NCBI GenBank assembly: GCA_033439265.1
Contig: JAVTVX010000030.1
Span: 8,567,774 to 8,631,773, forward strand
Direction of reading: 5' to 3'
Source of the DNA: Dillenia suffruticosa
Lineage: Eukaryota; Streptophyta; Magnoliopsida; Dilleniales; Dilleniaceae
DNA length: 64,000 nucleotides
Shown here: positions 1 through 11,192 of the stretch, one piece after another
Numbering within the stretch: the stretch's first letter is position 1
Layout of the letters: every line of letters starts with the position of its first letter
Position numbers and translations under genes: made by a program
The notes under the pieces: model-generated
The model's input: only the letters and a program-made list of their open reading frames with translations
What the model was told of the DNA's origin: nothing
The model's database searches: none

Positions 1-178
1 GTACTCTTGAAATGTTTGGGCTGTGTTGTTGAGAAATTTGATTGTGTTTCGAAGTTTGGCCGTGACAAATTTTGAGAAATTTGGTTGTGTTTCGAAATTT
101 GATTGTGACAAATTTTTTGGAGCTTGTAAATAGAGTTGGGATAATATTGACAAAGTGTTAAGGGTCGGGGGACAGAGC

Positions 179-361
179 CATGTCAAGTTTTCAAGACTCG
201 ATATGTATAGTGCATGTTAAGTTTTGAACACTCGACATGGCACTGTTCAAGAGCATGTTGAGTTTTGAAGACTCGACATGCCGTTTTTTTAATCATGTCG
301 AATTTTCAAGACTCGACATAGCACTATTTAATAGCATGTCTAGTTTTGAAAACTTGACATG
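179..361. repeat. Tandem array of five 27-bp imperfect palindromes
   Basis: Five copies start at 179, 213, 254, 294 and 335, a spacing of 34 to 41 bp. Each copy runs from catgt to acatg or close to it, with a core such as gagttttgaagactcgac, and reads nearly the same on both strands, so each could form a hairpin. The spacers are short and partly conserved (gcactgttcaagag, gcactatttaatag). The array may be a subterminal region of a transposon. A related palindrome with a different core lies in the element at 4460-5130. Confidence 0.75.
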
Positions 362-370
362 CTGGTGTCA

Positions 371-1505
371 TTTTCGAAAATATTTTCACGGGTGTGTTGT
401 TTTAGATTTTTTTTTAAATAACGTTATTTCCGTACAAAGCTCCAAACAAACCCTTAGTCTAGAAAGTTCAACCGGAAAAAGGAGCGTGCGCAAAACAAAG
501 TTGGGCTTCGGTAGTGTTAGGTCGGAGTCGAAGAGAATGAAGACAGGACTGGCGGTAGCAGTGACCCAATCAATGGCACAAGCAGATGGTAAAGGTGGCG
601 AACTGATCAGAGGCTGCAGAAGATAAGAATACTCGGGCAGGCGGCTTGCAAACAAAGGCAATTCGAGGACGAGAATAAACAGGCTGTTGGCCAATGATGA
701 AGCGACTGGCTTCCGATTTGATTGGGGATAAGAACAAAACAGCTATGATGAAGTTGAAGCAAACGATAATAATGGCTTGAAGATGAAATGGCTAATAACA
801 GTGAAGACTCTACGGCATGGTGGGCCATCAAATACTAGAGATGCAATCAGCAGTGGAATCGAAAACCTAAGGCGATTGTAACAAAAGACTGGAATTCAAA
901 GGCTAAGGCAAATGAAGGCGATGCAGACAAGGATAAAAGCAAATAAAGAGACGATTGATGACTAATACAACAGCTCAAAGTCGACGGCAAACGGAGATCG
1001 AATGGTGACCGCAGGTGACTCAGAACTTGAGGCCGAAAGTGATGCAGTGGTTGAAGGCGATAGGAAAAGGCAATGATGGCTAAATTGAAAACAGTTAAAA
1101 TTGTAGATTGAAAAACAAAAGAAAGCTGGAATAAAACTAAAACTCAAGCTGCTCTTCTCTCTGTGCACGCCTTTCATATAGGATTCTTCAAACCCTAGAG
1201 TTTTGATTCTCTTTCCGGTTTACTTCAATTCGTCTCAGACTTTCATTTTTCTGATTCTTGTGTTATTTCCAATTTCTAGCAAGATTTGCATGATCTTCAT
1301 CAAATTGGTTCATCTCCATGCAAAGATGCTCTCTGATCTTCCATTTTGGGCTTCTCTTGAGAGCAGGCTGGGCAAAGGGTCTCTTAGGCTTTGAACTGGG
1401 ATGGGCCTTGGTTATGGATGGGCTTTGATATTAGTTTTTTTTTTTCTGTTTTTTTTTTTGTGTACAGTTTGATATTAGTTTTAAACTTTGAGATAGGTTG
1501 ATCTC
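371..1505. other. Unassigned sequence, no convincing gene
   Basis: This stretch is less AT-rich than its surroundings between about 470 and 1200. The open frames here (up to 129 codons) have no recognisable domain, and the longest starts inside the palindrome array. A telo-box-like aaaccctag occurs near 1190, followed by pyrimidine-rich DNA that resembles a plant leader, but no coding exon follows that I can recognise. T-rich runs lie near 1435-1460. It could be a decayed gene 5' end or gene-derived sequence in a transposon. Confidence 0.3.
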
Positions 1506-1700
1506 TTTTTTATTATTTTATATTAACCGATATTCAGAGTTATATTATAACTAATCTGATTCGGAACTTATAATGACTCATTTAGGAGGTTATCCTCCCA
1601 ACGTAATCTATTTTATACTCAAATCACGAGTTGAATTTGAGATTTTGATTAAGATATTTGGCGTCACATTCCAATAGATCAACTGACTGTCGGTAGATTG
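1506..1700 (-). repeat. Decayed SINE copy (same family as 49964-50156)
   Basis: On the plus strand the segment begins T-rich and contains ttaaccgatattcagag, then aatctgattcgg, then tcatttaggaggttatcctc and caacgtaatc. The same order of blocks occurs in the copies at 48347 and 49964, where the last has a perfect target duplication. Orientation is minus, with the A-tail shown as T at the left. The ends are approximate and no target duplication is evident, so this copy is old. Confidence 0.5.
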
Positions 1701-2399
1701 GTTGAATTTTGATCTCAATTCTTAATCTCCATTTTATTTTGGACAACTAATTGAATATAAATTTAATAAATTTAGCCCAAAACAAATGATAAGTCTTGGA
1801 ATTTTAGGTCCAAATATAAAGCACTTTTAAAGCATGTAGGTGAGAGGGTCTTAGTAAGCACTGCTATTGAGAAAAGACGCAATAGGTATGCACATAGAGC
1901 TCATACCACATTTACATGCATACATGGATATTGAGTAAGGGTTTTCATCCCCATCTTATCTTAGTGTATGGATGATTCCAGCAACCCTTTTCGGACCAAA
2001 ATAGTCTTAGGTTAGTGATAATTTATGTGACCTTTTAAGATTAGGGCCATAATCAAGTTGAGTCGACCGAAGTTTTCAAACCATCATGTTCATCACAGTC
2101 ATAGAAGTCCAAGCTTGAATCCAAGCTTGAACTCGAGCTCAAGCTTGAACTCAGACTTGAAATTAAAATTGTAAAAATAATTCTATATATTACAAGATCC
2201 ATATCTTAAGAAATAAACTCTTATTATATCATTTCACAATACTTTATCCATTTGTAAATTATATATGCTAAGTGCTAACTGTAATAAACTAACAACAACA
2301 ATCTTAATAATAATAATTAATAATAACAATTAACAACAATAATAAAAGTATATTAATTTAATTGATTTGGGTTCTCCTATGTTAGTCATTATTATCTAA
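1701..2399. other. Intergenic sequence
   Basis: AT-rich DNA with no open frame of note. Near 2105-2160 there is a short tandem repetition of caagcttgaactcgag-like units. I see no gene or complete mobile element. Confidence 0.4.
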
Positions 2400-3857
2400 A
2401 ATTATCTTTTTAATTAAATTCTTGACATTCATATTTTTACGGATAACTTATATTCCTATTTTCAACAGGTTATTACAACATTTCACAAAATTTCTATATT
2501 TAAGTTCTCCCTCCTTCTAATTGGCACGTCTTTGGATCTTTATTGTTTATGTTCAAATTATCTTAGGTGATATTTTCTCAAATTATACATAATTGAATTC
2601 ACTCCCAACTTAGTATATGTCTTTTTATTTCTAATTTGTTTATTTTTAGTTTTTTACCACACATCCATTTGAATATTGTTATTTTAACTATAGTCATTTT
2701 ATACTATTGCTGTTATTTAATAATCCAACACTCGATTTTATAGAATAATACCGGATTATGGTTCTATAAAACCTCCCTTTTAATTGCAATGATATCGTGC
2801 GATTGTAAAAAAATTCAAATATATTTCTTCATTTAATCAAATTTGTTTAGATCTTACGATTCATATCTTCATATATATTGCCATTGCTTTAAAAAGATAG
2901 ATCCAATATATTTAAAAAGTTCACTTTTGGATACATTTTGTTCCCTAAACTTAATTATTTCTTGATCATCCTGATTATTGTCAACAAACATACATATCGC
3001 ATATTCTGTTTTTAATTGATTCAATCTAAATTCTCTTACCATTTCAAAAATATTGCTAATCTAACTAAGGCCATCTTGCACCAACAAGATGCTATTAATA
3101 TGCATCTAATTTCTGATTCTGTGATTTCCAATTATCCATGGTTAAACTGATTTTACTAATATTTTTTAGTACTGATTTCAACTTTTCTTTCAACCTCATA
3201 AATAGCCACATAATCAACTTTGGTAGCATTTCTTGGTATCTTTTCAAATAAAGGATTAAAAGTTTTCATCATGAAATGAAAACATTCCTCTACTAAATCG
3301 GTGCTCATGCATGAGAATAAAACGAGTTACAACTTCTCTTAATTTTTGAATGGTCATATTTTAAATCATCAATACTAAGAGATTAGATTCACCAAGAATA
3401 AATTACCTGGCGGCAAATCCACTGACTTCTACTTGCTTTGAGCTACTTTTTACTCAAACAACCAGTCAAATGTCAACCAAAATGTGAAGTTAATTCAAAA
3501 CTGAGAGCAGATAGCTTCTGATTGTAGTGAATGCATTAAGCTTGCTTAGAATCATCCAGAAGTGTGATTTTAGTGAATTCAAACAAACATGAGAAGTCTT
3601 TTTTATTTCTTGGTAATGGGTTGTCATCATCACTTTCCTCCTCTGTCATCAACTTGAACTAAATTAGTAGAGGCAGTAGTATTTGAGGTTACACCATTAA
3701 AATCTCGACTCCCAACTTCATAGCTTGATGATGGGATAGGATCATTCTCACCCATTATGTTTGGACTTGTAGATGAATCATCTATTGAAAGAGATCTTGA
3801 TGAAAAGAAATATGATTTAAAGTTATGGAATATGGATGACATCATATTGAATGACAT
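2400..3857 (-). pseudogene. Broken hAT-superfamily transposase (BED-finger type)
   Basis: Read on the minus strand, an open stretch starts at 3857 (MSFNMMSSIFHNFKSYF) with a serine-rich N-terminus. It is followed by a BED zinc-finger-like region around 3450-3560, with a CIH...NQKLSA block then TSHF..HLTGC. Next comes the conserved N-terminal part of plant hAT transposases: TRFILMHEHRFS near 3310, FHFMMKTFNPLFEK near 3260, then a frame reading NISKISLTMDNWK near 3130-3160, which matches the usual ISLTTDLWTS motif. The reading frame changes several times and contains stops; the first is at the end of the 75-codon opening frame (3630). Downstream to about 2400 the sequence is AT-rich and poorly recognisable. 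The family normally cuts and pastes DNA in the nucleus; this copy cannot encode a full protein. I found no convincing terminal repeats. Confidence 0.6.
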
Positions 3858-3869
3858 TTTATACTAACT

Positions 3870-4459
3870 GCTTAAACGAAAAGATATAAAGAACCTATGA
3901 TTATCTCTATTCCTTATTTCATATTACAACCAATGAATTATTTTATTATTTGTTCTTAATCTACATTCTAGCATTGTTTTGAATAACGGACACAAACATT
4001 TAGTCAAATATGTAGCCATGAACTAAAAATTTCCTATAGTGACAAATTTTTATTTTCATAATAATTTGAATTTGAATGGAGAGTAGATGACTGTTACACA
4101 CACATAAATAGAACGAGAAAAAAATTAACATTTGGCAAAATGATACATACCAATTAATATGGGTGAGTGGTGACAATAGCCAATTAATAAACCTTAGCCC
4201 AAAATATTGAATGAATCGATAGAAAACATGAAAAAAGTTGCAGAAATCCTAATCTAATAGGAGTATGCTAGTGCAATTTTTCTTTTTCAAGAATTCCTAA
4301 CCTAATCAAATGAGACGTGAAGCAAAGAGAGGAGAAATGAGAATTGAGAAGTTCGAGTAAACAGTCAATTAGTTGTCTCTGTTGGTGGAGAGCAACTATT
4401 TTGTATTTGCTAATATTTTAATATAAAAGAATATTAAACAATATATGTATATGTATATT
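3870..4459. other. Intergenic sequence
   Basis: AT-rich DNA upstream of the hAT relic (in its own orientation). It may include the 5' part of that transposon, but I see no terminal inverted repeat and no open frame of interest. Confidence 0.35.
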
Positions 4460-4624
4460 GAGTCATGAGTGAAAATAAGCCTAAAAAAAATTTTTAAAAC
4501 AATCTCTGGGTCAAAAAAATTCAAAATCTAATGCTCTTTTGTCGTGGGTCCAACCCACAATACCACGTGATAGCATTCGATTGGGCTAAGGCCGCGTGTA
4601 GCATTTTTAAGACGTGACATAGCT

Positions 4625-4647
4625 TGTCACGTCTTCAAGACGCGACA
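4625..4647. repeat. Imperfect palindrome at the inner edge of the left inverted repeat
   Basis: The segment tgtcacgtcttcaagacg followed by cgaca reads almost identically on the other strand. A related half occurs at 4977-4996 (gtcttcaagacacgacaca). Its layout matches the palindromes at 179-361, with a different core. Confidence 0.6.
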
Positions 4648-4973
4648 ATGCATGTCCCCCGGTCGCCCGCAACTCTCTCTCTCCCTCCCTCCCCCGCCCG
4701 TGACTCTACTCCTCTTCCCCTCCCTTCCCCCCATGGCATTCTCCCTCTCTCCCTCCCTCCTCCCGTGGCTCTCTCTCTCTCCCTCCCCCGCCCGTGGCTC
4801 CTTTCTCTCTCTCCCCTGCCGCCCACGACGCTCCTCCCTCCCTCCCTCCCTCCTCCGCCCGTAGCTCTTTCTTTCCCTCCCCCACCCACCCGTGGCTCTC
4901 TCTCCCTCCCCCACCCGTGGCTTTGCGCCTCTCTCTCCCTCCCCCCATGGCTCTCTCCCTCCCTCCCTCCTCC
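4648..4973. repeat. Pyrimidine-rich tract inside the Mutator-like element
   Basis: About 330 bp made almost only of C and T on the plus strand, built from degenerate units of the type ctctccctcccccgcccgtgg. Because it has few stops, it yields overlapping open frames in several frames on both strands; these are low-complexity artefacts, not genes. Confidence 0.85.
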
Positions 4974-5226
4974 CACGTCTTCAAGACACGACACATGACC
5001 TTGGCCCAACCGGGTGTTGCCATGTGGTATCGCAGGTTGGACTAGCGATAAAAGGGGGTTAGATCTTGAATGCTTTTAGCCCAGAGGTTGTTTTAAATTT
5101 TGTTTTTAGGTTTATTTTCGTACATGACTCTATATATATTCAATAATATATTTAAATTTATTACATCCTAACAAGTTTACTTGAGATCTTTCGAGCTGAA
5201 TAATAAAAATCTCAAATTTTGCTTTC

Positions 5227-7491
5227 TGTAACAATGAAAAAGCTTGGTTGTGGTGTTGATACTAAAATGATTATTTGAGATTTATATATTTTGTGAAATA
5301 TTGGTGAATAGTTAATTTAAATTTTAAATGTGGATTTTGACCCTTGAACTGTACATAAACTTTCCTCGACTCTCGGTTGACAGACTCTCAATGTTAAGAG
5401 TTCGATTATTAGAGTATTCATTACTCAGTAGAATTTAATGTGCATTCAGTATTCGGTTATCAAAATTCTTTGGATTCTGTAGAATTTGACTTCTCAGTGA
5501 GAAGCTGAATTAGTACCTCTCGATAACAGTTCTATTTTCATTTCTCTCAATACACTCCACAGTCTCTCCATAATCGTTACCTCCCAATTTTCTTCGTATT
5601 GAAAATACTTGGATCTCTAGGTTATTGGACCATTTATATTTACATTTACCATACCATAGTACACTTACTGAACCACCTCACAGTACTTGTACTATCTTTC
5701 CTTTCGGTATATGTTTACTTCTCAGTACACATATACCGTTACTTTCTTATTTTTGTGGAACTTCTCCGTACTTTACTGTCAGTAACGATTGAACCTTCTT
5801 GTCGGTACCTTACTTCATTTCCTAGCAGTCGGTACACCTTATTTTCATTTGCCTATAAGCTTAGTGATAGAACTCACATCCATTTTGTAATTGAATGCCA
5901 TTACTTGATTTGCACTTTCTCGGTACTTGAATGCAATTCAACTTGATTTGCACTTTCAATTTCCCGTCATATATGTAATCCTTGAGATTTGAACTTGGTC
6001 CAAGGGGTCTCCAAAAAAGTTTATTTCCACCTTAGTACAATTTAATCTCTACAATCATATATTATACAATTTATATTATATATTATATTTTTGAATATTC
6101 TAAATTTTTAATATTTTTAATTTATTTTCCATAAATTTGCACCTTTCATTTTAGCCTCCCCTACTCATCATCGAACACATCCTCCTTAGTAAACAAAACT
6201 TTAAATATTTAAACTCATTTGGTTGACTTCCCAATAATCCAAAGAGGGCACTTGTACAATTTAGAAGTGAAAATGAGCAACTAAGTAAATAATAAAAAAT
6301 GAGTTTGTAGATAAAAGTGGAGATGAGATTCCAGAACCCATGAGATTCAAATTTCATCTCTTTCCTCACTCTTCTCCCTCTCAGCCCCCACTTTCTCTCA
6401 CCACCTCTCTTTGCTTCTATTAAAGATCAACCAAAACACCAAAAGATCCACACTCTAGAGACCCCAAACTCTTAACCTATCTCTAGAACATTAGATCTAT
6501 TAAGAGATTTGAGGTTTTCTAGTGAGAGAAAACCTAAAGTTTGGTCGTGGCTCGTCTTGAGGTGAAATTAGTGATAAAAATTTAGATAATCCTCTCATTC
6601 TTAACTTGAGTTACTTTCCTCTCTCATGAATTTGAAGATTATATTGAAATCTGATGAAGTGAATTTGGGGGTTAAACCTAAGATTTGTAATATGAAGAGA
6701 ATTGGTGTTAAATGTCATAGGTCATCGATTTGAAATCTAAAGTGAGATTAGATATCGAATTGGTTGTGGACTGGGAGTGATTACCCTCCCACGAGTTGAG
6801 TAAATGGTTATATTGAGTATGAATGATAAAAAAAATTTTCAATTTATGATTTGTAAAACAAATTTTGAAATAAATTTATAAAATATTTGTGATCGTGATG
6901 TACCCGACTTAGATGACCTGATAATCCATAACTCTATTATTGATTTTTAAACTCTTTGCATCATGTTATAATTGAATTATGATTGTGAATTATGAAATTT
7001 CACTCTTTTGTGAATGGTTATAACACTAAACCATGAAATGGATTTTGTAACATGGTACATGAAAAAGAATAAATAACTATAGTTTAAGTCTTTCCACAAA
7101 CTGAGCCTATTGGGGTGGCGTGGTTAAGGTTGGTCTAAAATTGGGTTTGGTGGTTGCGGGATGGAGAGTCTCCTCAAATTGTTTCCGTGATAACGTGGTG
7201 GTACCACACGGAGTTCCACACTAACGCCAAGGATGAGGGTTGTTTTATAAAATAATTGTGAAAAACCGTTTGGCGGATTCAACCAACGACTATTAATATA
7301 AATGTAGTTTTGGCAAATCTCAGGAAAATTTGAAAGGAAAATAAAATTGATTGTTGATAAAAGCATATGAGTTATGAAAATTTTGTTCTAAATTTATTTT
7401 ATACAAATAACATTTGGTATTAAAATTTGACATGCTGATTTGGCACAATCACAGTCACCCTTCATTCAAGTTCAACATACCATTACACTCC
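5227..7491 (+). repeat. 5' LTR of the Tekay-like element, first part
   Basis: Starts tgtaacaatgaaaaagcttg and runs parallel to 21481-23695. Shared blocks include gttgacagactctcaatg, tatattatacaatttatatt and ggttataacactaaac. It is interrupted at 7491 by the nested Athila-like element and resumes at 14107. Confidence 0.85.
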
Positions 7492-9051
7492 TGGTGTGTC
7501 GTCAAACAATCAAATATAAAATACCTACTTCAAACGATACGAATATAGCGCGAGTAGGGTCGTATCCACAGAGAACGGCAGATCTATTTCTTTTAATAAA
7601 AATGAAAATAAAATATGGGGGGTTTTGATGAAATAATCTAAAATAACTAAGCAAACAAATCAATGAAAATTAACTAAAATAAAATGATGAGATAATACCA
7701 ATTATACGAAAGGATGTCAATGAGAGAAAACCTAGCCAAAGGAGTTATTTCCGCCTTGATATGTTTGATTGATTATCGATATAAAAATTACTTGATGTTA
7801 TGCGAATAAATTGGTTATAGTCGCTAAGTACCATGAAGCGACCAATCTTTCCGTACTTTTTCGGTAATCAAGATACTATCGTTAATTACTTTCCTAATTG
7901 AAAGACAACCCAAGAGACTCTCGTTGGATTTAATGTTCCGACAGCATTATGATCTAGAGAGATCCAATTCTAATCAGTAAATTCCAACCCGGATTTATTT
8001 AAATTAGATTATCTAATCTTTTGACATAAATTCTAGCGCTTGCGAGGCCATAAAATTATGTTAATTACCACTCCATTAAAAACACATAAACCTTGCTATT
8101 TTTAAATGGTTGTAGATTATTTTAGGGTTATTAACATAGCGCTCTATTTAACAATTCCAAAACAATCATAAACACTAAATATAGAGATTTAATAAATACT
8201 CATAAATATCAAGTAAATAAGATCATTTAGATCTCACAATCATTATCCATCAAGATTTCAATAATCTTTTGACTAGAAAAAAAATTAAAATGAAAACATA
8301 GGAAAAGAGATCTCACAAAGTAAATGAAACATTGCCTCAACTAAATAAATGTGCTGCTGGAAAAAGGAAAATGAAATCCTAGGGCTGCTGGCTGCTGTGG
8401 ACGTGGGGCTGCTACCCCTCCCTGGGCTACCTCCTTGAGTGTCTCCCTGAGTGTCTCCTTTTTGATTCCAAAAGCAAGGAAGAAAACTCTTTGAAGCTGC
8501 CGGCTGCAGCCCTTTTGGGGCTGCACACCCAAAAAAAGTGCCTCCAAGTGTGAAACACTCCTATATATATAGGAGTAGTAAACCCTAAAATTTCTTCCTT
8601 ATTCAAATTGGTTTTTAAGAAGAAATAAAATTTCCTAAAAGATAATAGTCTAGAAATTTAAAATAAAAGAAAAGTTTCTAAAAACTTGAGATTTACATTT
8701 TCAAAAATTCTTTTTACTAAATATTAAGAATGGAATAAAAATATTCAATATCTCCAATTCTATCCGAACTTCCTCTTGAATATGCAATTGGGAAAGGAAA
8801 TTTTACTGTAGTAAATTTTCAAAACCTCTTGCTTGCCTCTTGAAATCCACGTGCCAACGTGCTAATGAAAGAGCATTGCTGTCCAATTTTCCATACTTTA
8901 CAAAATTGCTCCAATTTAGCTCATTTTTCTTCATTTTCCATAATAAGTCTTCTCTTAAATCAAATGTCACAAAACATAAATATTAGTGTAATATTTATTC
9001 AAAAATAATACAAAATCAATCGTAAATATTACACTTATTTAACCATTATCA
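7492..9051 (-). repeat. 3' LTR (element sense) of the Athila-like element
   Basis: Direct copy of 12544-14101. Shared blocks include tgtcgtcaaacaa, gggtcgtatccacagagaa, tatagtcgctaagtacca and cctccaagtgtgaaacactc. It ends with acttatttaac then atca. Confidence 0.88.
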
Positions 9052-11034
9052 AATTCCCCCACACTTATATGATACTTGTCCTCAAGTATCTCTAATTAAA
9101 ATAAAATTAAAACTATCCAACCTATTTTTTTCTTCCAAGCGTCCAAGTTAACAATTACTATAAGAATCAAACCAAAAATACAATCGAAACAACAAGTATT
9201 TTACAGCGATCCGCACTAAAACAACCACAACATGTCTTCACAGCTCCTTATGAAATCCAAACAATAAGATTCGACAATCCTCTCCATGAGATCACTCTTA
9301 TGCACTCGAAAGGGTTAAAAATATATATGTCTCTCAAATCAACAATATGGAAAGTCATTACCATATACTTGTAAATATATCAAATCTCCACCCCTTAAAA
9401 ATTAGAATTTCATGTATCAATCTAAAGATCTTTTATTTGGTTGTAATGGGGTTTGGGTAAAGGGTAGGATAAAGGGATATTTAAGAATTAAAAACGTACC
9501 AAAAGCCATATAAAACAACCACACAATTCTCATGACATCGATTGATCTTTGCCTTAAGCAATCAACAAATAAAATTTGACTTCTTGCTCTTCAAATGTAT
9601 AGCCAACAGTAAACAATATACAAAAATATCAAACGTTTTCTCAATTTTTCATAATTGAAATATAAATAAATTTTTAATCAAAATACAATACTTCTCTTTC
9701 TCATCCACTTTTTTTTTTTCTTTTTTCTTTTTTTTTCTTCTTTTTTCATCATTTTCTTCTTTTTTTTTCTCTTGCTTTTTTTTTCTCCGAACATATATCA
9801 TCTTCATGAAAATATCAACAACAAAATTCCAATCATCATCTTCCTATTGAGGCGAATATAAAACCAAAATCATGCAATTAAATATAAATACCTTTGGTAC
9901 AAGGGTTTGAAACGAAGGCTAAAATCAAAGGTTAAGTGTTGTATTAAGTGGGTTTTAAAGAAAAAAAAAGGTAAAAGACTCAAATTGGTTAACTAAAAAT
10001 TTATGAAATCAGGGTAGGGATTTTTAGAAAGCTAAAATGGGTAAATTCTAAGTGTCTTTGTCATTTCAATGCATGAAATTCTAGAGTGTGATATCGAAAT
10101 GCATAACAATGCAAGTTCTAGAATGTGTAATCCAAATGTGATAATCACTTATCAAGAAAAATAATCTCGAGCACAAAAAATGAATTTGCTCGTTTATAGT
10201 TCAAAACCTCACTTTTTAAGTAGTGTTTATATCAAATATTTGCATGCTCATCATTCAAAGAAAACTATTAAAGATATGAAAAGCCATTTCAAGTACAAAA
10301 ACCATTGATACAAGCCATTTTTCATATATCTCTAGCCAACCAAATAGCATACATCAACAAAAAAAAGTTCATAATTTTTTTTTCATTGTTTTTTCATTTT
10401 TGAAGAAACAAAATTTAAACTAATGTAATAAAAAAAAACAAAGATAGTGTCAAAAACCAGAATAAAGAGAAAAACACCTAACATCCCCCCACACCTAAAT
10501 CATACATTGTCCTCAATGTATGCTCAAGTTAAGAGAGATAAAAAAAAATGCATAAATAAATCAAACAAAATAAAAGAAAAGACAAACAAATAAAAGAGAA
10601 AGGTGAGAACAATACTCCCCTAGGGTGGAGTAAAAAATGGAGGAACAATTCCAACGAACTCGAAAAAAAAGGGCTAAGATGTGGGCACGCCGTAATTATC
10701 AAGTATTTCGGTCCATTATTGAGGCTTCAAGGTAGAGAGAGAAACCCTAAAAAAAATAAAATGCAAGTGTTAAAATAGAAGTAAAATTCGCCTCTATCTC
10801 TCTCTCTCTCTCTTTTTTTTTTTTTCAGAAGTGATGTGTGGTTAGGATGTGGGCACACTCTAAATAAAGAGTGCTTTCGGTCATGCAGTGAAATGTATGC
10901 TCCTTTGGCAGAAATGGAATTCACTTAGAGCGTGGGCACGCCATAAGCAAGGAGCAAAGCTGTCCATATGATCTGTGTGGGCAGAAATGGATTTGGCTTA
11001 AGGCGTGGGCACGCCTTAAGCAAGGAGTACTTCT

Positions 11035-11074
<40 letters not shown>

Positions 11075-11150
11075 GTCAATCCTAAATCAACATAAATAAA
11101 AATAAAGAAATCATAAAAAAAATATTGGGTTGCCTCCCAATAAGCATCTT
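9052..11150 (-). other. Non-coding 3' internal region of the Athila-like element
   Basis: Between the integrase remnant and the LTR lies about 2.1 kb without coding capacity. It contains T-rich tracts (9709-9783 and a run of about 30 T at 11038-11070), repeated aggcgtgggcacgcc-like segments between 10680 and 11030, and two polypurine-tract-like sites on the minus strand, one at the LTR edge (about 9052-9066) and one near 10483-10496. Confidence 0.6.
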
Positions 11151-11192
11151 TGTTTTATGTCTTTGGCTCGACATGATCTCCTTGCTTCAACC

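Larger units (their letters stand above)
4460..5130. mobile_element. Non-autonomous Mutator-like element with long terminal inverted repeats
   Basis: The left end (4460-4617) and the reverse complement of the right end (4974-5130) align over about 155 bp. Both begin gagtcatg, then share gaaaataa.cctaaaaa, ttaaaacaa.ctctggg, attcaa.atctaa, cttttgtcg/cttttatcg, gtccaac and taccac. The outer flanks tatgtatatt (4450-4459) and tatatatatt (5131-5140) would be a 10-bp target duplication with one mismatch, in the size range of Mutator-like elements, although the flank is AT-rich. The element encodes no transposase. Its centre is a pyrimidine tract, listed separately. Confidence 0.7.

Noticed and set aside
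179-361. Palindrome array as a CRISPR array
   Set aside because: The spacers are short, unequal and partly conserved, and the sequence is plant nuclear DNA.
237-626. 129-codon open frame on the plus strand
   Set aside because: It begins inside the palindrome array and has no recognisable domain or splice context; the first third only translates the repeat.
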